A DNA stretch of 64,000 nucleotides, from contig CALFZM010000267.1 in the NCBI GenBank assembly GCA_937952235.1, positions 1 to 64,000 of the forward strand, read 5' to 3'. This stretch comes from an uncultured Opitutia bacterium. Lineage in GTDB: Bacteria > Verrucomicrobiota > Verrucomicrobiia > Opitutales > Opitutaceae. The position numbers and the translations under genes are program-made. Position 1 is the first letter of the stretch. Every line of letters begins with the position of its first letter. This document shows positions 52,993 to 61,984 of this stretch, one piece after another. The notes under the pieces were generated by a model, which saw nothing but the letters and a program-made list of their open reading frames with translations, searched no databases and was not told where the DNA came from.

Positions 52993-54744
52993 TCAGGGCG
53001 GCGGCGGCGAACGTTGATCGCTGGCGGGAGGCGATGCTCCTGATGGCGGAGCCACGCGGAGAAGCGCGTATCCAAAAGCGGCCAGCGCGCCGCACACGAG
53101 GACGAACCAGTCGCCGTGCAGCGTGTAGAAGCTGTTTCGTTCGATCCAGCGGGAGTCGCGGGTCACGTCGAGCGCGCGCACGCCGCGGAAGTAGATCGAC
53201 CCGGTCGCATCCGTGAGCGTCGCGCGCACCACGCCGAACTCGTCGATCCAGCCGCTCCAGCCGGCGTTGCCGCAACGAATGACCGGTCGGCGGTTCTCGA
53301 CCGCCCGGAGCACCGCGTGCGCTGCGTGCTGGTACGCGGCCCCGCCTTCACCGAACCAGCCGTTATTGGTCAGCACGGTGAGAACATTTGCGCCGGCGAG
53401 GGAGCTGTAGCGGGCCAGCGCCGGGTAAACGTCCTCGTAGCAGATAAGCGGCCCCCAGACGATTGGCTGGCCGCGGACCGGGAGCAGCAGGGGAGACGAA
53501 TCCTCGCCGGGTTGGAAGTCGCCGCCGATGGGAACGAACTTGCTGAGCCAGCCGAGCAGCGGGCGGAGCGGGACGAACTCGCCGAACGGGACGAGCTGGC
53601 GTTTGGCGTAGGACCGGGCGGCAAGCCCTCCTTCCGGGGTGACGAGAAACGCGCCGTTGCGCCACGTCTCCTCCGGGGTGCCGGGATTCTCGACCGCGAT
53701 CGAGCCGAGCAGGACGGGAACGTTGGCCCGCTTCACCAGCCCCTCGACGAAGCCCTGCACGGCGGCATCCCCACGGACCGCGAGGGGGGTGACCGCCTCC
53801 GGCCAGAGGATCACATCGGGACGGAGCTTGGCCGCCTCGAGCGTCGTCTGCTGCAACACGTCAAGGATCGCGGGAGCGCGGGACGGATCCCACTTCACAT
53901 CCTGGGGAATCGCGGGCTGGACAATTGCAACCCGTGCGAGCGGCGCGGTGAAACCACGCCGGTTGAACGCCTCCTGAAAGTGGATGCTGACACAGGTCAG
54001 CAGCAGGAACAGCGCGAGAAAGAACTCCTGACTGCGGCGGTTGATGCCGGTCGCGCCTTCGCGGAAAAGCCGATGGGCGTAGGCCGCGAACCCGAGGTTC
54101 ATCATCACGAGGACGAACGACACGCCGTAGGCGCCGGTGAATGCGGCAATCTGGAGGATGCTGGTGCGCTCCCACTGGCTCGCGGCGAACTGCAGCCACG
54201 GAAATCCGCTGAGCAGCCAGGTGCGGGTCCATTCGATGGCCACCCAGACCCCGGCGAGCCCCAGGACCACGACCAGGCGCGTCAGCGTCGGCTTGCCGAT
54301 GATGCGTGGCAGCGCCCACCACAGGGCCGGATACCAGAGAGAGATCCACGCCCCGACGAAAGGTCCCAGCAGGAAAAGGCCGAGCCAAGTGACATGATGC
54401 AGCCAGCCGAGGAGAATCGTCCAGGCGACGGCCTGGGCGGCGAACATCGTCAGCAGGTACACCTTGAGCCGCGGTCGCGTGTAGGCCCAGAAGATGCCCG
54501 GGACGAGCATGGCATAGGCAAACTCCGAGGCCTTGAACGGCGGGAACGAGACCACGGTCATGACCACCGTGAGCGCGAAGACGGCGGCGGCCACCAGCGG
54601 ATCGCGATGTCGCTGCAAGAAGGTCGGCCGCGGCTCGTAGGGATCGAAAGGGAGGGTGGCGGGGACGGAGGACACGCGGATGGTGCTGCAGAAAGGCGCA
54701 AGTTTTCGCGGCGCGCAAGGGTGGGTGCCGCGCTCCCACTGCAT
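52993..54744 (-). CDS. lnt: Apolipoprotein N-acyltransferase
   Basis: A 583-residue membrane enzyme that adds the third acyl chain to lipoproteins. Several N-terminal helices (about 50-240) precede the nitrilase-like domain (about 280-530). The catalytic Glu-Lys-Cys triad is visible in WPEAVTP, AKRQLVPFGEF and ICYEDVYP, and NNGWFGEGGAAYQH follows. Length and layout are normal. The start ATG 54744 overlaps the stop of the small zinc-ribbon gene; an internal start near the Pro-rich PFDPYEPRP is possible. It lies downstream of the ribosomal operon terminator. Confidence 0.94.
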   Translation of the reverse strand: MQWERGTHPCAPRKLAPFCSTIRVSSVPATLPFDPYEPRPTFLQRHRDPLVAAAVFALTVVMTVVSFPPFKASEFAYAMLVPGIFWAYTRPRLKVYLLTMFAAQAVAWTILLGWLHHVTWLGLFLLGPFVGAWISLWYPALWWALPRIIGKPTLTRLVVVLGLAGVWVAIEWTRTWLLSGFPWLQFAASQWERTSILQIAAFTGAYGVSFVLVMMNLGFAAYAHRLFREGATGINRRSQEFFLALFLLLTCVSIHFQEAFNRRGFTAPLARVAIVQPAIPQDVKWDPSRAPAILDVLQQTTLEAAKLRPDVILWPEAVTPLAVRGDAAVQGFVEGLVKRANVPVLLGSIAVENPGTPEETWRNGAFLVTPEGGLAARSYAKRQLVPFGEFVPLRPLLGWLSKFVPIGGDFQPGEDSSPLLLPVRGQPIVWGPLICYEDVYPALARYSSLAGANVLTVLTNNGWFGEGGAAYQHAAHAVLRAVENRRPVIRCGNAGWSGWIDEFGVVRATLTDATGSIYFRGVRALDVTRDSRWIERNSFYTLHGDWFVLVCGALAAFGYALLRVAPPSGASPPASDQRSPPPP

Positions 54745-54971
54745 CAGAAGCGCAACCGCGCGTTCTCATGCCCGCACCGGGGACAGCGCATCAGTTCCAT
54801 CCCGGCCGTGCCGGTGTAGACTGCATCGCAGCGGATGCAGTGAAACACCGTCTTCCGCCGCTCGCCCTCGAAACGCCGGTGATCACGCCGGTCGTAATAG
54901 AGCCACAAACCGAGGAAGCAGGCCGCGACGAACCCCGCGTAGATAAGAACGGCGGTCGAGAGTTCGAACAT
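54744..54971 (-). CDS. Small membrane protein with C-terminal zinc ribbon
   Basis: A 75-residue protein. One N-terminal membrane helix (about 5-26) is followed by a basic linker and a C-terminal zinc ribbon: FHCIRCD and MRCPRCGHENA give the four Cys. The stop and the lnt start overlap, which implies coupling. It lies 36 bases after the ribosomal operon terminator. I do not recognise its function; a lipoprotein-processing or RNA-related role is speculation. Confidence 0.8.
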   Translation of the reverse strand: MFELSTAVLIYAGFVAACFLGLWLYYDRRDHRRFEGERRKTVFHCIRCDAVYTGTAGMELMRCPRCGHENARLRF

Positions 54972-55006
54972 AAGCGGTACGATGCCGCCAAGGCCTCCGC
55001 CCGCGC

Positions 55007-55038
55007 AAAAAAAAACGCGCCGACCTTCGTCGGCGCGT
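55007..55038 (-). terminator. Rho-independent terminator of the ribosomal protein operon
   Basis: On the minus strand, the arms ACGCGCCGAC (55029-55038) and GTCGGCGCGT (55015-55024) form a 10-bp stem with a GAAG loop. A run of nine T follows (55007-55015). It lies 26 bases after the rplQ stop and is the clearest intrinsic terminator in the window. It separates the ribosomal operon from the zinc-ribbon protein and lnt. Confidence 0.92.
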
Positions 55039-55064
55039 GGAGGAAAACCTGATCGTCCGTCCGC

Positions 55065-55589
55065 TCAGCTCTTCGCCTCGCCTTCGGCCTTGGGAGCCTC
55101 GGCAGGGGAAGCCGCCTCGGCCTTGGGCGCCTCGGCGCCCTTCTTGGCCGCGGGCTTCCGGGCTTTGCCCGGCTTGCGGCCCTTGGACTTCTTGTAGCCG
55201 GGATCGTCCGCCTTCACGAACTCGATAAGGGCGAGTTCGGCGGCGTCGCTCTGGCGGCGGGCGCCGAGCTTGTAGATCCGGGTGTAGCCACCGCTGCGGT
55301 TCACGAACTCCTTGTAGGTTTCGTTGAAGAGCTTGGTGACTGCGTCCTCGTTTCGGACGTCGGCCAGTGCCAGACGGCGCAGGTGAATCGCGTCCTTCTT
55401 TTCCGTCTTCGCGGCAGCCTTCTTGGCCTTTGTGATGACCTTCTCGATGAAGGGGCGAAGGGCCTTGGCCTTCGTGAGTGTAGTCTGGATGCGACCGTGC
55501 TCGATCAGCGAAGCGGCGAGGTTGGACAACATCGCCTCGCGGTGTTCGCGGGTCACGCCCAGGGAGGCGTGGTGTTTATTGTGACGCAT
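55065..55589 (-). CDS. rplQ: Ribosomal protein bL17 with C-terminal extension
   Basis: A 174-residue protein. Residues 1-118 are bL17 (MRHNKHHASLGVTREHREAML, LRPFIEKVITKAKKA, YTRIYKLGARRQSDAAE). The remaining ~55 residues are an Ala/Lys/Glu/Pro-rich tail (KKSKGRKPGKARKPAAKKGAE, EAPKAEA) beyond the usual 115-130-residue length. It is the last gene of the ribosomal operon. The gap to rpoA is unusually long (175 bases) and holds a dispersed repeat. Confidence 0.96.
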   Translation of the reverse strand: MRHNKHHASLGVTREHREAMLSNLAASLIEHGRIQTTLTKAKALRPFIEKVITKAKKAAAKTEKKDAIHLRRLALADVRNEDAVTKLFNETYKEFVNRSGGYTRIYKLGARRQSDAAELALIEFVKADDPGYKKSKGRKPGKARKPAAKKGAEAPKAEAASPAEAPKAEGEAKS

Positions 55590-55667
55590 GGGTGTGGTTG
55601 CTTAGGCGGTCCCCGATCGGCAATCCGGTCGCAGCGTTGGGCGGCAGCGGACGGCGCGAGAACCTGA

Positions 55668-55753
55668 TGAGTAGCGAGTAGTGGGCAGCGAGTAGTGAGG
55701 AGAGGAATCAGAGTCAGAGCATGATGCTCGCTTCGACACCTGCTACCCGCTAC
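55668..55753. repeat. GAGTAGTGAG-type repeat in the rpoA-rplQ gap
   Basis: Units GTAGCGAGTAGTGGG and CAGCGAGTAGTGAGGAG at about 55668-55703 face CACCTGCTACCCGCTAC at about 55737-55753. They resemble the element at 357-474. It lies in an operon that is otherwise tightly packed. No gene was seen in the gap. Confidence 0.6.
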
Positions 55754-55764
55754 GGCGCGAAATT

Positions 55765-56766
55765 TCAGGCTTCCTTCTTCGTGTCGAGCAGGCGCTCGTC
55801 GAACTTCATGCCCAGGGAAAGGCCAAGAGCTTCTAGCTTCTCCTTGATCTCGTTGAGCGACTTCTTGCCGAAGTTCCGGTACTTGAGCATCTCCTGCTCG
55901 GTCTTCATCGCCAGCTCGCCGACCGTGGTGATATTGGCGTTGTTCAGACAGTTGGCCGCGCGGACGGAGAGTTCGATCTCGTTGACCGACATGTTGAGCA
56001 GCTTGCGGAGCTTGTTCTGCTCCTCGCTGACCTCGGACTGCTGGTTCTCGAACTCGTAGGCTTCCTCGCTGACGCGATCGAAGACATCGAGGTGGTGCTT
56101 GAGAATCGACGCCGCCTGCTTGAGGGAGTCGTCAGGCGTGATACGACCATCGGTCCATATCTCCAGGATCAGCTTGTCGTAGTCGGTGATCTGGCCCACG
56201 CGCGTGGCCTCGACCGAATACTTCACGAGCTTTACCGGCGAGAACAGGGAATCGATCGGGATGACGCCGATGGCCTGCTCTTCCTTCTTGTTGGCCTCGC
56301 CGGGGTAGTACCCGCGGCCAGTCTTGATCTCGATTTCAGCTTCAAAAGCGCGCTTCTGATCGAGCGTGCAGATCACCTGGTCCGGATTGATGATCTGGAT
56401 GTTGGCATCGGCCTGAATGTCAGCCGCTGTCACTGCACCAGATTTGTTGACCTTGATCTGCAGCGAGATCGGCTCCCGTTTTTGGGAGACGATCAGGATT
56501 TTCTTCAGGTTCAGGACGATGTCGGTGACGTCTTCGACGACGCCGTCGATCGACTGGAACTCATGATTAACACCATCGATCCTGATCGAGGAAATGGCAG
56601 CGCCCTCGATCGAACTGAGAAGAACACGACGGAGAGAGTTGCCGACCGTATGGCCGTATCCGGCCTCGAACGGCTCAGCAATGAACTTGGCGTAAGTCGG
56701 CGTCGCGCCTTCCTCGACCTTGGTGAGTTTGCTGGGCAGTTCGAACTTTCCGAGACGTTTGGGCAT
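55765..56766 (-). CDS. rpoA: RNA polymerase alpha subunit
   Basis: A 333-residue alpha subunit. The N-terminal assembly domain (about 1-235) has FIAEPFEAGYGHTVGNSLRRVLLSS, the conserved dimerisation helix. The C-terminal domain (about 265-325) has LNMSVNEIELSVRAANCL, TVGELAMKTEQEMLKYRNFGKKSLNEIKEKL, which binds UP elements and activators. The length and all main motifs are normal. It lies between rpsD and rplQ in the alpha operon. Confidence 0.98.
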   Translation of the reverse strand: MPKRLGKFELPSKLTKVEEGATPTYAKFIAEPFEAGYGHTVGNSLRRVLLSSIEGAAISSIRIDGVNHEFQSIDGVVEDVTDIVLNLKKILIVSQKREPISLQIKVNKSGAVTAADIQADANIQIINPDQVICTLDQKRAFEAEIEIKTGRGYYPGEANKKEEQAIGVIPIDSLFSPVKLVKYSVEATRVGQITDYDKLILEIWTDGRITPDDSLKQAASILKHHLDVFDRVSEEAYEFENQQSEVSEEQNKLRKLLNMSVNEIELSVRAANCLNNANITTVGELAMKTEQEMLKYRNFGKKSLNEIKEKLEALGLSLGMKFDERLLDTKKEA

Positions 56767-56822
56767 GGCGGTGAGTTCTGACGTTGAGCGATGAAGGAGG
56801 GTGAAAGGTTCGGAACGGACGA

Positions 56823-57422
56823 TCAGAAGCGCGAGTAGAACTCGACGATCAGCTGCTCGTTGATGTCCTGCGTCATCTCTTCGCGCGTGGGGAGACGCAC
56901 GACGGTGGCCTTGAAGTTCTCCGGGTTCATCGTGAGCCAGCCGGGAACATTGCGGATTCGATTCTCCTCGAGGTTCCGTGTGGCGAGCTGACGGGAGGCG
57001 GGCGTATTCTTCACTTCGATCTCATCGCCGGGCTTAACGTTGTAGCTCGCGATATCGACCTTGTGACCATTGACGCGGATGTGGCCGTGGTTGACGAACT
57101 GCCGGGCCGCGGCACGGCTCTTGGAGAGGCCGAGCAGGTAGACGGTGGAATCGAGGAGCTGCAGGAACCGCTCGCCCGTGACACCACGCTCCTTCTTGGC
57201 GATCTCGAACACGCGCCGGAACTGGCGCTCGAGCAGTCCATAGATGTAACGGAGCTTCTGCTTTTCGTTCAGGCCGACGGCATACTCAGAGACCTTGCGG
57301 CGGAGTTTGGGGCCGTGCTGGCCGGGGGGGTAGCCGCGGCGTTCGAGAGCCTTGCCGGAGCCGAGCAGGTGCTGGCCGAAGCGGCGGCTGATGCGAGTGG
57401 TGGGGCCGGTGTAACGAGCCAT
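56823..57422 (-). CDS. rpsD: Ribosomal protein uS4
   Basis: A 199-residue small-subunit protein. Its S4 RNA-binding motif lies at about 92-155 (SKSRAAARQFVNHGHIRVNGHKVDI). The N-terminus (ARYTGPTTRISRRFG, then YPPGQHGP) matches uS4, and the zinc-binding Cys cluster found in some uS4 proteins is absent. It initiates 30S assembly. It lies 56 bases from rpoA and 110 bases from rpsK. Confidence 0.97.
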   Translation of the reverse strand: MARYTGPTTRISRRFGQHLLGSGKALERRGYPPGQHGPKLRRKVSEYAVGLNEKQKLRYIYGLLERQFRRVFEIAKKERGVTGERFLQLLDSTVYLLGLSKSRAAARQFVNHGHIRVNGHKVDIASYNVKPGDEIEVKNTPASRQLATRNLEENRIRNVPGWLTMNPENFKATVVRLPTREEMTQDINEQLIVEFYSRF

Positions 57423-57532
57423 TGTAGTGAAAGTGAAAAGTGAGAGTGATGAAGGAGGGAACGTCCGAGGATCAGTGACCGGATTCCAGGCGCGAGTGGC
57501 GTGTCATCCAGAGCCCTTCACCTCTGACATCG

Positions 57533-58162
57533 TTACACGCGCCGGCGCTTGCGCGGGCGGCAACCGTTGTGCGGGATGGGCGTGACGTCGACGATCGACA
57601 CGATTTCCAGTCCGATCGCCTGCAGCGCGCGGATGGCGGAATCGCGACCGAGCCCGGGGCCGGAAACCCGGATGACGATGTCCTTCAGACCGTGAGCCAT
57701 CGCGTTGCGGGCAGCATCCTGTGCGACCACCTGCGCCGCGTAAGCCGTCGACTTGCGAGAGCCGCGGAAATTGCATTTGCCGGCGGAGGACCACGAAATG
57801 ACCGCGCCCTTCTGATCGGTGATCGAGACGATCGTGTTGTTGAAGGAGGCGAGAACGTTGGCGACGCCGGACGTGACGTTCTTCGACCCCTTGGCCTTGC
57901 GCACCTTGATCGCGCCAAGCTCCTCCTTGAGGAGATCCTCGGCGGTGGGCTGCTTGGCGACACCGTGCACCATTTCCACGGGCTTTTGCTCGGCGGCGGG
58001 AGCCGCAGGCGCAGCTCCGTCGGCGGGCTTGACCGCCTTGTCACCAGCAGGCTTCAGAGCCTTGGCCTTCTTCTCAGCCGCGGGAGCGGCGGCGGCCGGC
58101 GCGCCTTCGGCGGCGGGCTTGGCGGGCTTTTCTTTCTTCGGAGCGGACTTTTCTTCGGCCAT
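57533..58162 (-). CDS. rpsK: Ribosomal protein uS11 with long N-terminal extension
   Basis: A 209-residue protein, about 80 residues longer than usual. The core is at the C-terminus: [44 protein letters not shown] and the basic tail [10 protein letters not shown]. Residues 1-80 are an Ala/Pro/Lys low-complexity tail ([24 protein letters not shown] repeats). A methionine inside the frame (near MVHGVA) could serve as a start and would remove most of the extension. It lies between rpsM and rpsD. Confidence 0.95.
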   Translation of the reverse strand: MAEEKSAPKKEKPAKPAAEGAPAAAAPAAEKKAKALKPAGDKAVKPADGAAPAAPAAEQKPVEMVHGVAKQPTAEDLLKEELGAIKVRKAKGSKNVTSGVANVLASFNNTIVSITDQKGAVISWSSAGKCNFRGSRKSTAYAAQVVAQDAARNAMAHGLKDIVIRVSGPGLGRDSAIRALQAIGLEIVSIVDVTPIPHNGCRPRKRRRV

Positions 58163-58174
58163 GGTGGTGAGGGA

Positions 58175-58555
58175 TTATGCTTCTTTCGCCTTGGTGACGC
58201 CGACCGTCTTGCGCGGCCCCTTGCGGGTGCGGGCATTGGTGCTCGTGCGCTGGCCACGGACCGGAAGGCTGCGGCGATGCCGGATGCCCCGGTAGCAATT
58301 GATCGCCTGCAGGCGCTTCAAATTGCCCGCGATTTCCCGGCGAAGATCACCCTCGAGCACCCATTTGTGCTCCGTGATCAGGTGAAGGATCTTGTTCAGC
58401 TGTTCTTCGGTCAGGTCCTGCGCACGCATGTCAGGATTGAGACCGGCTTCCTTGACGAGCAGGTCGGCCCGGGTGGGCCCGATGCCGTTGATGTAACGGA
58501 GGGAGTACGCGACTTTCTTCTTCGCGGGAATTTCGACGCCGAGGAGACGAGGCAT
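58175..58555 (-). CDS. rpsM: Ribosomal protein uS13
   Basis: A 126-residue small-subunit head protein. The start is [19 protein letters not shown], followed by [42 protein letters not shown] and a basic tail [15 protein letters not shown]. The length is standard. The preceding gene in the operon is map, 46 bases away; infA and rpmJ, often found here, are not encoded in the gap. Confidence 0.97.
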   Translation of the reverse strand: MPRLLGVEIPAKKKVAYSLRYINGIGPTRADLLVKEAGLNPDMRAQDLTEEQLNKILHLITEHKWVLEGDLRREIAGNLKRLQAINCYRGIRHRRSLPVRGQRTSTNARTRKGPRKTVGVTKAKEA

Positions 58556-58601
58556 GGAGTTGTACGAGTTGAGAGTTAGGTCTTGGAAATTGAAAGGTCA
58601 G

Positions 58602-59399
58602 TCAGGCTGAAACGTGAGCTTTGGCGACCGTGGAACGGGGAACCGTCAGGATCTCGGGACCGCGTTCGGTGGTGAGGACCGTGTGTTCGAAGTGGGCGGA
58701 CAGCGAGCCGTCAGCCGTCACGATTGTCCAGCCATCGGAGAGCGTCTTCGTCTTGTAGGCGCCGGCGTTCACCATGGGCTCGATTGCGAGCGTCATCCCG
58801 GGCTTGATTCGATCGCCCGTGCCGCGGCGGCCGAAGTTCGGGATCTCCGGCGGCTCGTGCATCGAGACCCCCACCCCGTGGCCCACCATGTCGCGCACGA
58901 CACTGAAGCCCTGGCCTTCGACGTACGCCTGAATCGCCGAGGAAACATCGCCGATGCGATTTCCGGTGACGGCCTGCTTGATGCCGAGGTCGAGTGCTTC
59001 GCGAGTGACCTGCAGCAACTTGGCGGCCAAGGGAGAGACCGGACCCACCGGAACCGTGCAAGCATTGTCGCCTACGAACCCTTCGTACCAGACGACGATG
59101 TCCAGCGACACGATATCACCTTCGCGCAGGATCCGGCGCAAAGAAGGAATGCCGTGCACCACCTCCTCGTTGACGGATATGCAGGTATGCGCCGGGTAGC
59201 GCCTCGAACCGCTCTGATAGCCGAAACAGGCACTGCGTGCCCCTAGCCGCGCAATCCAATCCCGCCCCGCTTCTTCCAAGTCCTGCGTGGTGATGCCTGG
59301 CCGGACCAGGGGCTTGAGTTGTTCAAGCACCGTGGCGGCAATCGCACACGCCTCTCGCATGCGCGCGATCCCTTCCTTGTTCTTGATCGGAATCGTCAT
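58602..59399 (-). CDS. map: Type I methionine aminopeptidase
   Basis: A 265-residue enzyme removing initiator Met. Metal ligands are visible: D in SLDIVVWYEGFVGDNA (two Asp), H in VGHGVGVSMHEPPEIPNF, and E in LAIEPMVNAG, plus the final E in AHFEHTVLTTERGPEIL. I chose ATG 59399, which overlaps the stop of the adk-like gene (ATGA). It lies in the secY-(adk)-map position typical of the operon. Confidence 0.97.
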   Translation of the reverse strand: MTIPIKNKEGIARMREACAIAATVLEQLKPLVRPGITTQDLEEAGRDWIARLGARSACFGYQSGSRRYPAHTCISVNEEVVHGIPSLRRILREGDIVSLDIVVWYEGFVGDNACTVPVGPVSPLAAKLLQVTREALDLGIKQAVTGNRIGDVSSAIQAYVEGQGFSVVRDMVGHGVGVSMHEPPEIPNFGRRGTGDRIKPGMTLAIEPMVNAGAYKTKTLSDGWTIVTADGSLSAHFEHTVLTTERGPEILTVPRSTVAKAHVSA

Positions 59400-59827
59400 G
59401 CTTTCGCGAGGGCACCCGGCTCCCAGAGGAGCCCGAGTGTCTGATAGTGGTCGATGACCGCGGGATTCGCCCCGATAGAGCCCACCACCGCAGTGAGGAC
59501 CTCGTCGCGGGCTTCGAGCCATTCATCGAGCACCTTGGCTTGGAGCAGCGTAGCCGGGAAATCCGTGAGGACAAATCCCGCATCAGGTTTACGCGTGAAG
59601 AACCAGCGGCGCATCCGCGCCAGCAAGTGGGCTTCGTCCGCGGCGACCGTGGTCGCGCGGCGCGAAATCTCCGACCGCGGCAGATGGCGGCCAGGAGAGA
59701 CGTGCTCAAGATTCAAAGAACGGACTTGGTCCATCAGACGGTTGGACGACACTGACGAACCGAGGAAAACGAACTTGGCTTTGGCGACAGGCCCCAAAAC
59801 CGACGGAAGGTCGGAAATGCCAGCCAC
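59396..59827 (-). CDS. Degenerate adenylate-kinase-like protein
   Basis: A 143-residue protein at the site where secY-adk-map operons carry adk. Residue blocks align with Adk: AKFVFLGSS for the strand before the P-loop, LEHVSPGRHLPRSEI for the H-IST-GDMLR segment, GFVLTDFPATLLQAKVL for GFLLDGFPRT-QA, and HYQTLGLLWEP for the C-terminal Y--KGLL. The P-loop GxPGxGKG reads GSSVSSNR. The LID, the second Arg cluster and about 70 residues are missing. It should not phosphorylate AMP. Frame and GC3 are intact and both neighbours are close (19 bases to secY, overlap with map), so it is a maintained gene, not a fresh pseudogene. Confidence 0.78.
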   Translation of the reverse strand: MAGISDLPSVLGPVAKAKFVFLGSSVSSNRLMDQVRSLNLEHVSPGRHLPRSEISRRATTVAADEAHLLARMRRWFFTRKPDAGFVLTDFPATLLQAKVLDEWLEARDEVLTAVVGSIGANPAVIDHYQTLGLLWEPGALAKA

Positions 59828-59846
59828 GGGTGCCGGAGTAAAGAAC

Positions 59847-61352
59847 TTATTTCAGGAACGCCTTGTACGCCCAGATGGCGGTACCGAGAACGAGCAGGCC
59901 GAGCATGGGAACGGCGATCTTCATCACCGCCTCGTGGCTGAGTGCCTCTCCTGTGCCGCCCTGCTGCGGATTGGCGCTCCGGGCACGAATGCGCCCCTTC
60001 TTCAGGAAGCCGTCGTAGTGGCGTTGGAGGAGGAACGTCTCAATCTGCCGCATGGTATCGAGGATCACGCCAACCGTGATCAGCATGCCCGTGCCACCGA
60101 AGAAATATGCGATGCGCGTGGGCACATTGAGCTCAAACAACAGCACGTCCGGCATGATCGCGATCACCGTGAGGAAGATCGCGCCGGCCAGCGTCAGCCG
60201 GGTCATGATGAAGTCGAGGAACTGCGCCGTCGGCTCGCCGGGACGGACGCCGGGAATATAACCACCGTACTTCTTCAGGTCGTCGGCGATCTGGATCGGT
60301 TTGAACATCACGGACACCCAGAAATAGCTGAAGAATAGAATCAGGATGGTATTGAGGAAGTAATACCAGAAGCTGCCGCGAAGGAGGTCATTCGAGAACT
60401 CGGTCAGGAACTTCAACTGAAAGTGCGCGCCCAGCCACGAGAAGATCTGCTGCGGGAAAAGAAGAATCGCGCTCGCGAAAATGACCGGCATGACGCCGGA
60501 GTAGTTCACCTTCAGCGGCAGGAAGGAGCTTTGTCCGCCCATCACCTTGTTGCCGACGACCCGCTTGGCGTACTGGACCGGGATCTTCCGCTGGCCCTGC
60601 ACGACCGCGATGATGCCCATCGTGACCACGACGAACAACGCCACCATGATGGCCGCCTGCGGGAGGCCAAGGCTCGGACCCGTGCCGACGGGCCGGAAGA
60701 AGAGCTGGTAGGTCTGCTGCGCCGCACCCGGGATGTCGGCGAGAATGCCCACGGTGATCAGCAGCGAGACGCCGTTGCCGATGCCGCGCTGGGTGATCTG
60801 CTCGCCCAGCCACATCAGGAGCATCGTTCCCGCCGTCATGAAGATGACGGACGTCACGATGAAGCTCCATTTGTCGACGATCACGATGGGCCCGTATTGC
60901 GCGACGTCGTAGCCGGTGAAAAGCTGACCCGGATTCTGCAGTGCAAGCAGCAAGAGCGTGCCTTGGATGAGGCAGATCAGCACGGTGGCGTACCGGGTAT
61001 ACTGTGTGAGCTTCTGGCGGCCGACGTCGCCCTCCTGCTGCAGCCGGCTCAGCGCCGGCACCACGGCCGTCATCAACTGGAAGATGATTGATGCGCTGAT
61101 ATAGGGCATGATGCCCAACGCAGCGACCGCGCCCTTGATGAGCGCGCCACCGGTGAACATATTGTACAGGCCGATCAGCGCACCGGCTCCGCCGGCCGCC
61201 TGATCAGCAAAAAAGGTCTGCAGGGGTCGAGGATCGATGCCAGGCAGCGGAATGTGCGAGGCGACCCGCGACACGAACAGGAGCGAAAGCGTGTAGAAGA
61301 TCCGGGACCGGAGCTCCGGAATCTTCAGGGAGTTCGTGAAGGCGGAAAACAC
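59847..61352 (-). CDS. secY: Protein translocase subunit SecY
   Basis: A 501-residue polytopic membrane protein with about ten helices, forming the Sec channel. Recognisable parts are FYTLSLLFVSRVASHIPLPGIDP (helix 1), GIMPYISASIIFQL (helix 2, lateral gate), and loops with QRKIPVQYAKRV and YGGYIPGVRPGEPT. It is longer than the ~440 residues usual in Proteobacteria, with extra residues at the plug region (FFADQAAGGAGALIGLYN) and C-terminus. It is followed by the adk-like gene. Confidence 0.97.
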   Translation of the reverse strand: MFSAFTNSLKIPELRSRIFYTLSLLFVSRVASHIPLPGIDPRPLQTFFADQAAGGAGALIGLYNMFTGGALIKGAVAALGIMPYISASIIFQLMTAVVPALSRLQQEGDVGRQKLTQYTRYATVLICLIQGTLLLLALQNPGQLFTGYDVAQYGPIVIVDKWSFIVTSVIFMTAGTMLLMWLGEQITQRGIGNGVSLLITVGILADIPGAAQQTYQLFFRPVGTGPSLGLPQAAIMVALFVVVTMGIIAVVQGQRKIPVQYAKRVVGNKVMGGQSSFLPLKVNYSGVMPVIFASAILLFPQQIFSWLGAHFQLKFLTEFSNDLLRGSFWYYFLNTILILFFSYFWVSVMFKPIQIADDLKKYGGYIPGVRPGEPTAQFLDFIMTRLTLAGAIFLTVIAIMPDVLLFELNVPTRIAYFFGGTGMLITVGVILDTMRQIETFLLQRHYDGFLKKGRIRARSANPQQGGTGEALSHEAVMKIAVPMLGLLVLGTAIWAYKAFLK

Positions 61353-61464
61353 AGGGGGAAGGTTCGATTGATGAAGTACGATGGAGGGTGAAAGGCGACG
61401 GCGCCCTGACCAGCCGGGAAAACCCGGCCGGACAGAGATCGTCCGTCATCGATCAACCATGGCC

Positions 61465-61911
61465 TCAGCCCTCGATCGCCTGACCGCCGGCCTTTTCGAT
61501 CTTGGCTTTGGCCGAAGCGGAGAACTTGGCCGCCGTCACTTTGATGGCTCGCGTTACCTCACCATCGCCGAGCACCTTGATGTTCTTCTCGCCACTCCGG
61601 ATCAGGCCATTGGCGGCCAGGACCTCGGCGTTAACCTCGGAAATGCCGGCGTCGAGCGAAGCGAGGGCGCCGACGTTGACCACCGCGAACTCAACGCGGT
61701 GGTTGAAGTTGTTGAAGCCACGATGAGGCAGCTTGCGGTAAAGCGGCATCTGTCCGCCTTCAAAACCCGGCCGGATGCTGCCGCCGGACCGTGCCGTCTG
61801 GCCCTTGCCGCCGCGTGAGCTGGTCTTGCCGTGACCGCCGCCTTCGCCGCAGCCAACGCGCTTCTTGCGGTGCACGGCACCGGGGACGTTCTTGAGTTCG
61901 TGAAGTTTCAT
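61465..61911 (-). CDS. rplO: Ribosomal protein uL15
   Basis: A 148-residue large-subunit protein. The start is MKLHELKNVPGAVHRKKRVG, with the Gly-rich GGGHGKTSSRGGKGQTAR and FEGGQMPLYRKLPHRGF, typical of uL15. ATG 61911 is chosen because conserved sequence follows directly. It lies 112 bases before secY. The gap to rpsE is only 73 bases, so rpmD, usually between them, is absent. Confidence 0.96.
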   Translation of the reverse strand: MKLHELKNVPGAVHRKKRVGCGEGGGHGKTSSRGGKGQTARSGGSIRPGFEGGQMPLYRKLPHRGFNNFNHRVEFAVVNVGALASLDAGISEVNAEVLAANGLIRSGEKNIKVLGDGEVTRAIKVTAAKFSASAKAKIEKAGGQAIEG

Positions 61912-61984
61912 GTGGTTTTCCTCTGGGCGCCGGACACCGCGAGACAGGGCGGCCGACTCGGACTTGCGAAGACTGAGTGCGCGA

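Noticed and set aside
59396..59827. The adk-like gene as an assembly artefact of a normal adk
   Set aside because: The frame is open, GC3 is normal, both ends are tightly packed with secY and map, and the missing parts are internal segments rather than a single frameshift.
61912..61984. rpmD in the rplO-rpsE gap
   Set aside because: 73 bases are too few for a 60-residue L30.
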